The notes under the pieces were generated by a model. It saw nothing but the letters and a program-made list of their open reading frames with translations. It had not been told where the DNA came from and ran no database searches. DNA of 5,118 nucleotides from Methylobacter sp. (GTDB taxonomy: Bacteria; Pseudomonadota; Gammaproteobacteria; Methylococcales; Methylomonadaceae), in the NCBI GenBank assembly GCA_028714995.1, contig JAQTLI010000255.1:1-5118 (forward strand), written 5' to 3'. Made by a program: the position numbers and the translations under genes. Of the stretch, positions 5,117 through 5,118 are shown one piece after another; position 1 is the stretch's first letter, and each line of letters starts with the position of its first letter.

Positions 5117-5118
5117 TC

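Overview
All recognisable coding in this window lies on the minus strand. It reads as parts of two tandem genes for large exported, repeat-rich, beta-sheet proteins. Gene A runs from the right edge (about 5116) down to a TGA at 2233-2235. Gene B starts at 2222 and runs off the left edge. Both are probably longer than what is visible: gene A has no believable start here and gene B has no end. Signal peptide style, base composition a little above half G+C, and the bacterial Ig-like, IPT/TIG, Fn3 and parallel beta-helix domains fit a Gram-negative environmental bacterium. I cannot name the organism. No RNA gene, CRISPR array, insertion sequence, integration site, promoter or terminator could be supported.

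Gene A, in reading order: an unrecognised beta-rich N-terminal part (5116 to about 4791), two IPT/TIG-like domains (4790-4254), one complete Ig-like repeat (4253-3978), a half Ig-like repeat at a frame break (about 3975-3820), another complete repeat, then two copies of a two-domain module of about 225 residues (3534-2860 and 2859-2233). Six copies of a short strand-rich motif, roughly [VIL]T(I/V)PxGxTSxxF...TGxxxGNTTxTAS, mark the C-terminal halves of these domains. A 154-bp stretch is nearly identical between the two modules.

Gene B begins 10 nt after gene A's stop. A GAGG Shine-Dalgarno overlaps that stop, so the two are probably co-transcribed and translationally coupled. It encodes a signal peptide (residues 1-47), a right-handed parallel beta-helix with an NWWG turn (about 48-250), a linker region, two Big-type Ig domains, a third Ig-like domain and an Fn3 domain.

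The main anomaly is that neither gene is in one reading frame. Homology and repeat logic require frame changes near 5059, 5004, 3972-3980 and 774-779, while no in-frame nonsense codon appears in the reconstructed frames. This pattern fits sequence errors or very recent inactivation better than an old pseudogene. The break near 3975 also removes about half an Ig domain, which suggests a real deletion or a repeat-collapse assembly error. The likely role is cell-surface or extracellular adhesion or structure; that is inference from domain content only.
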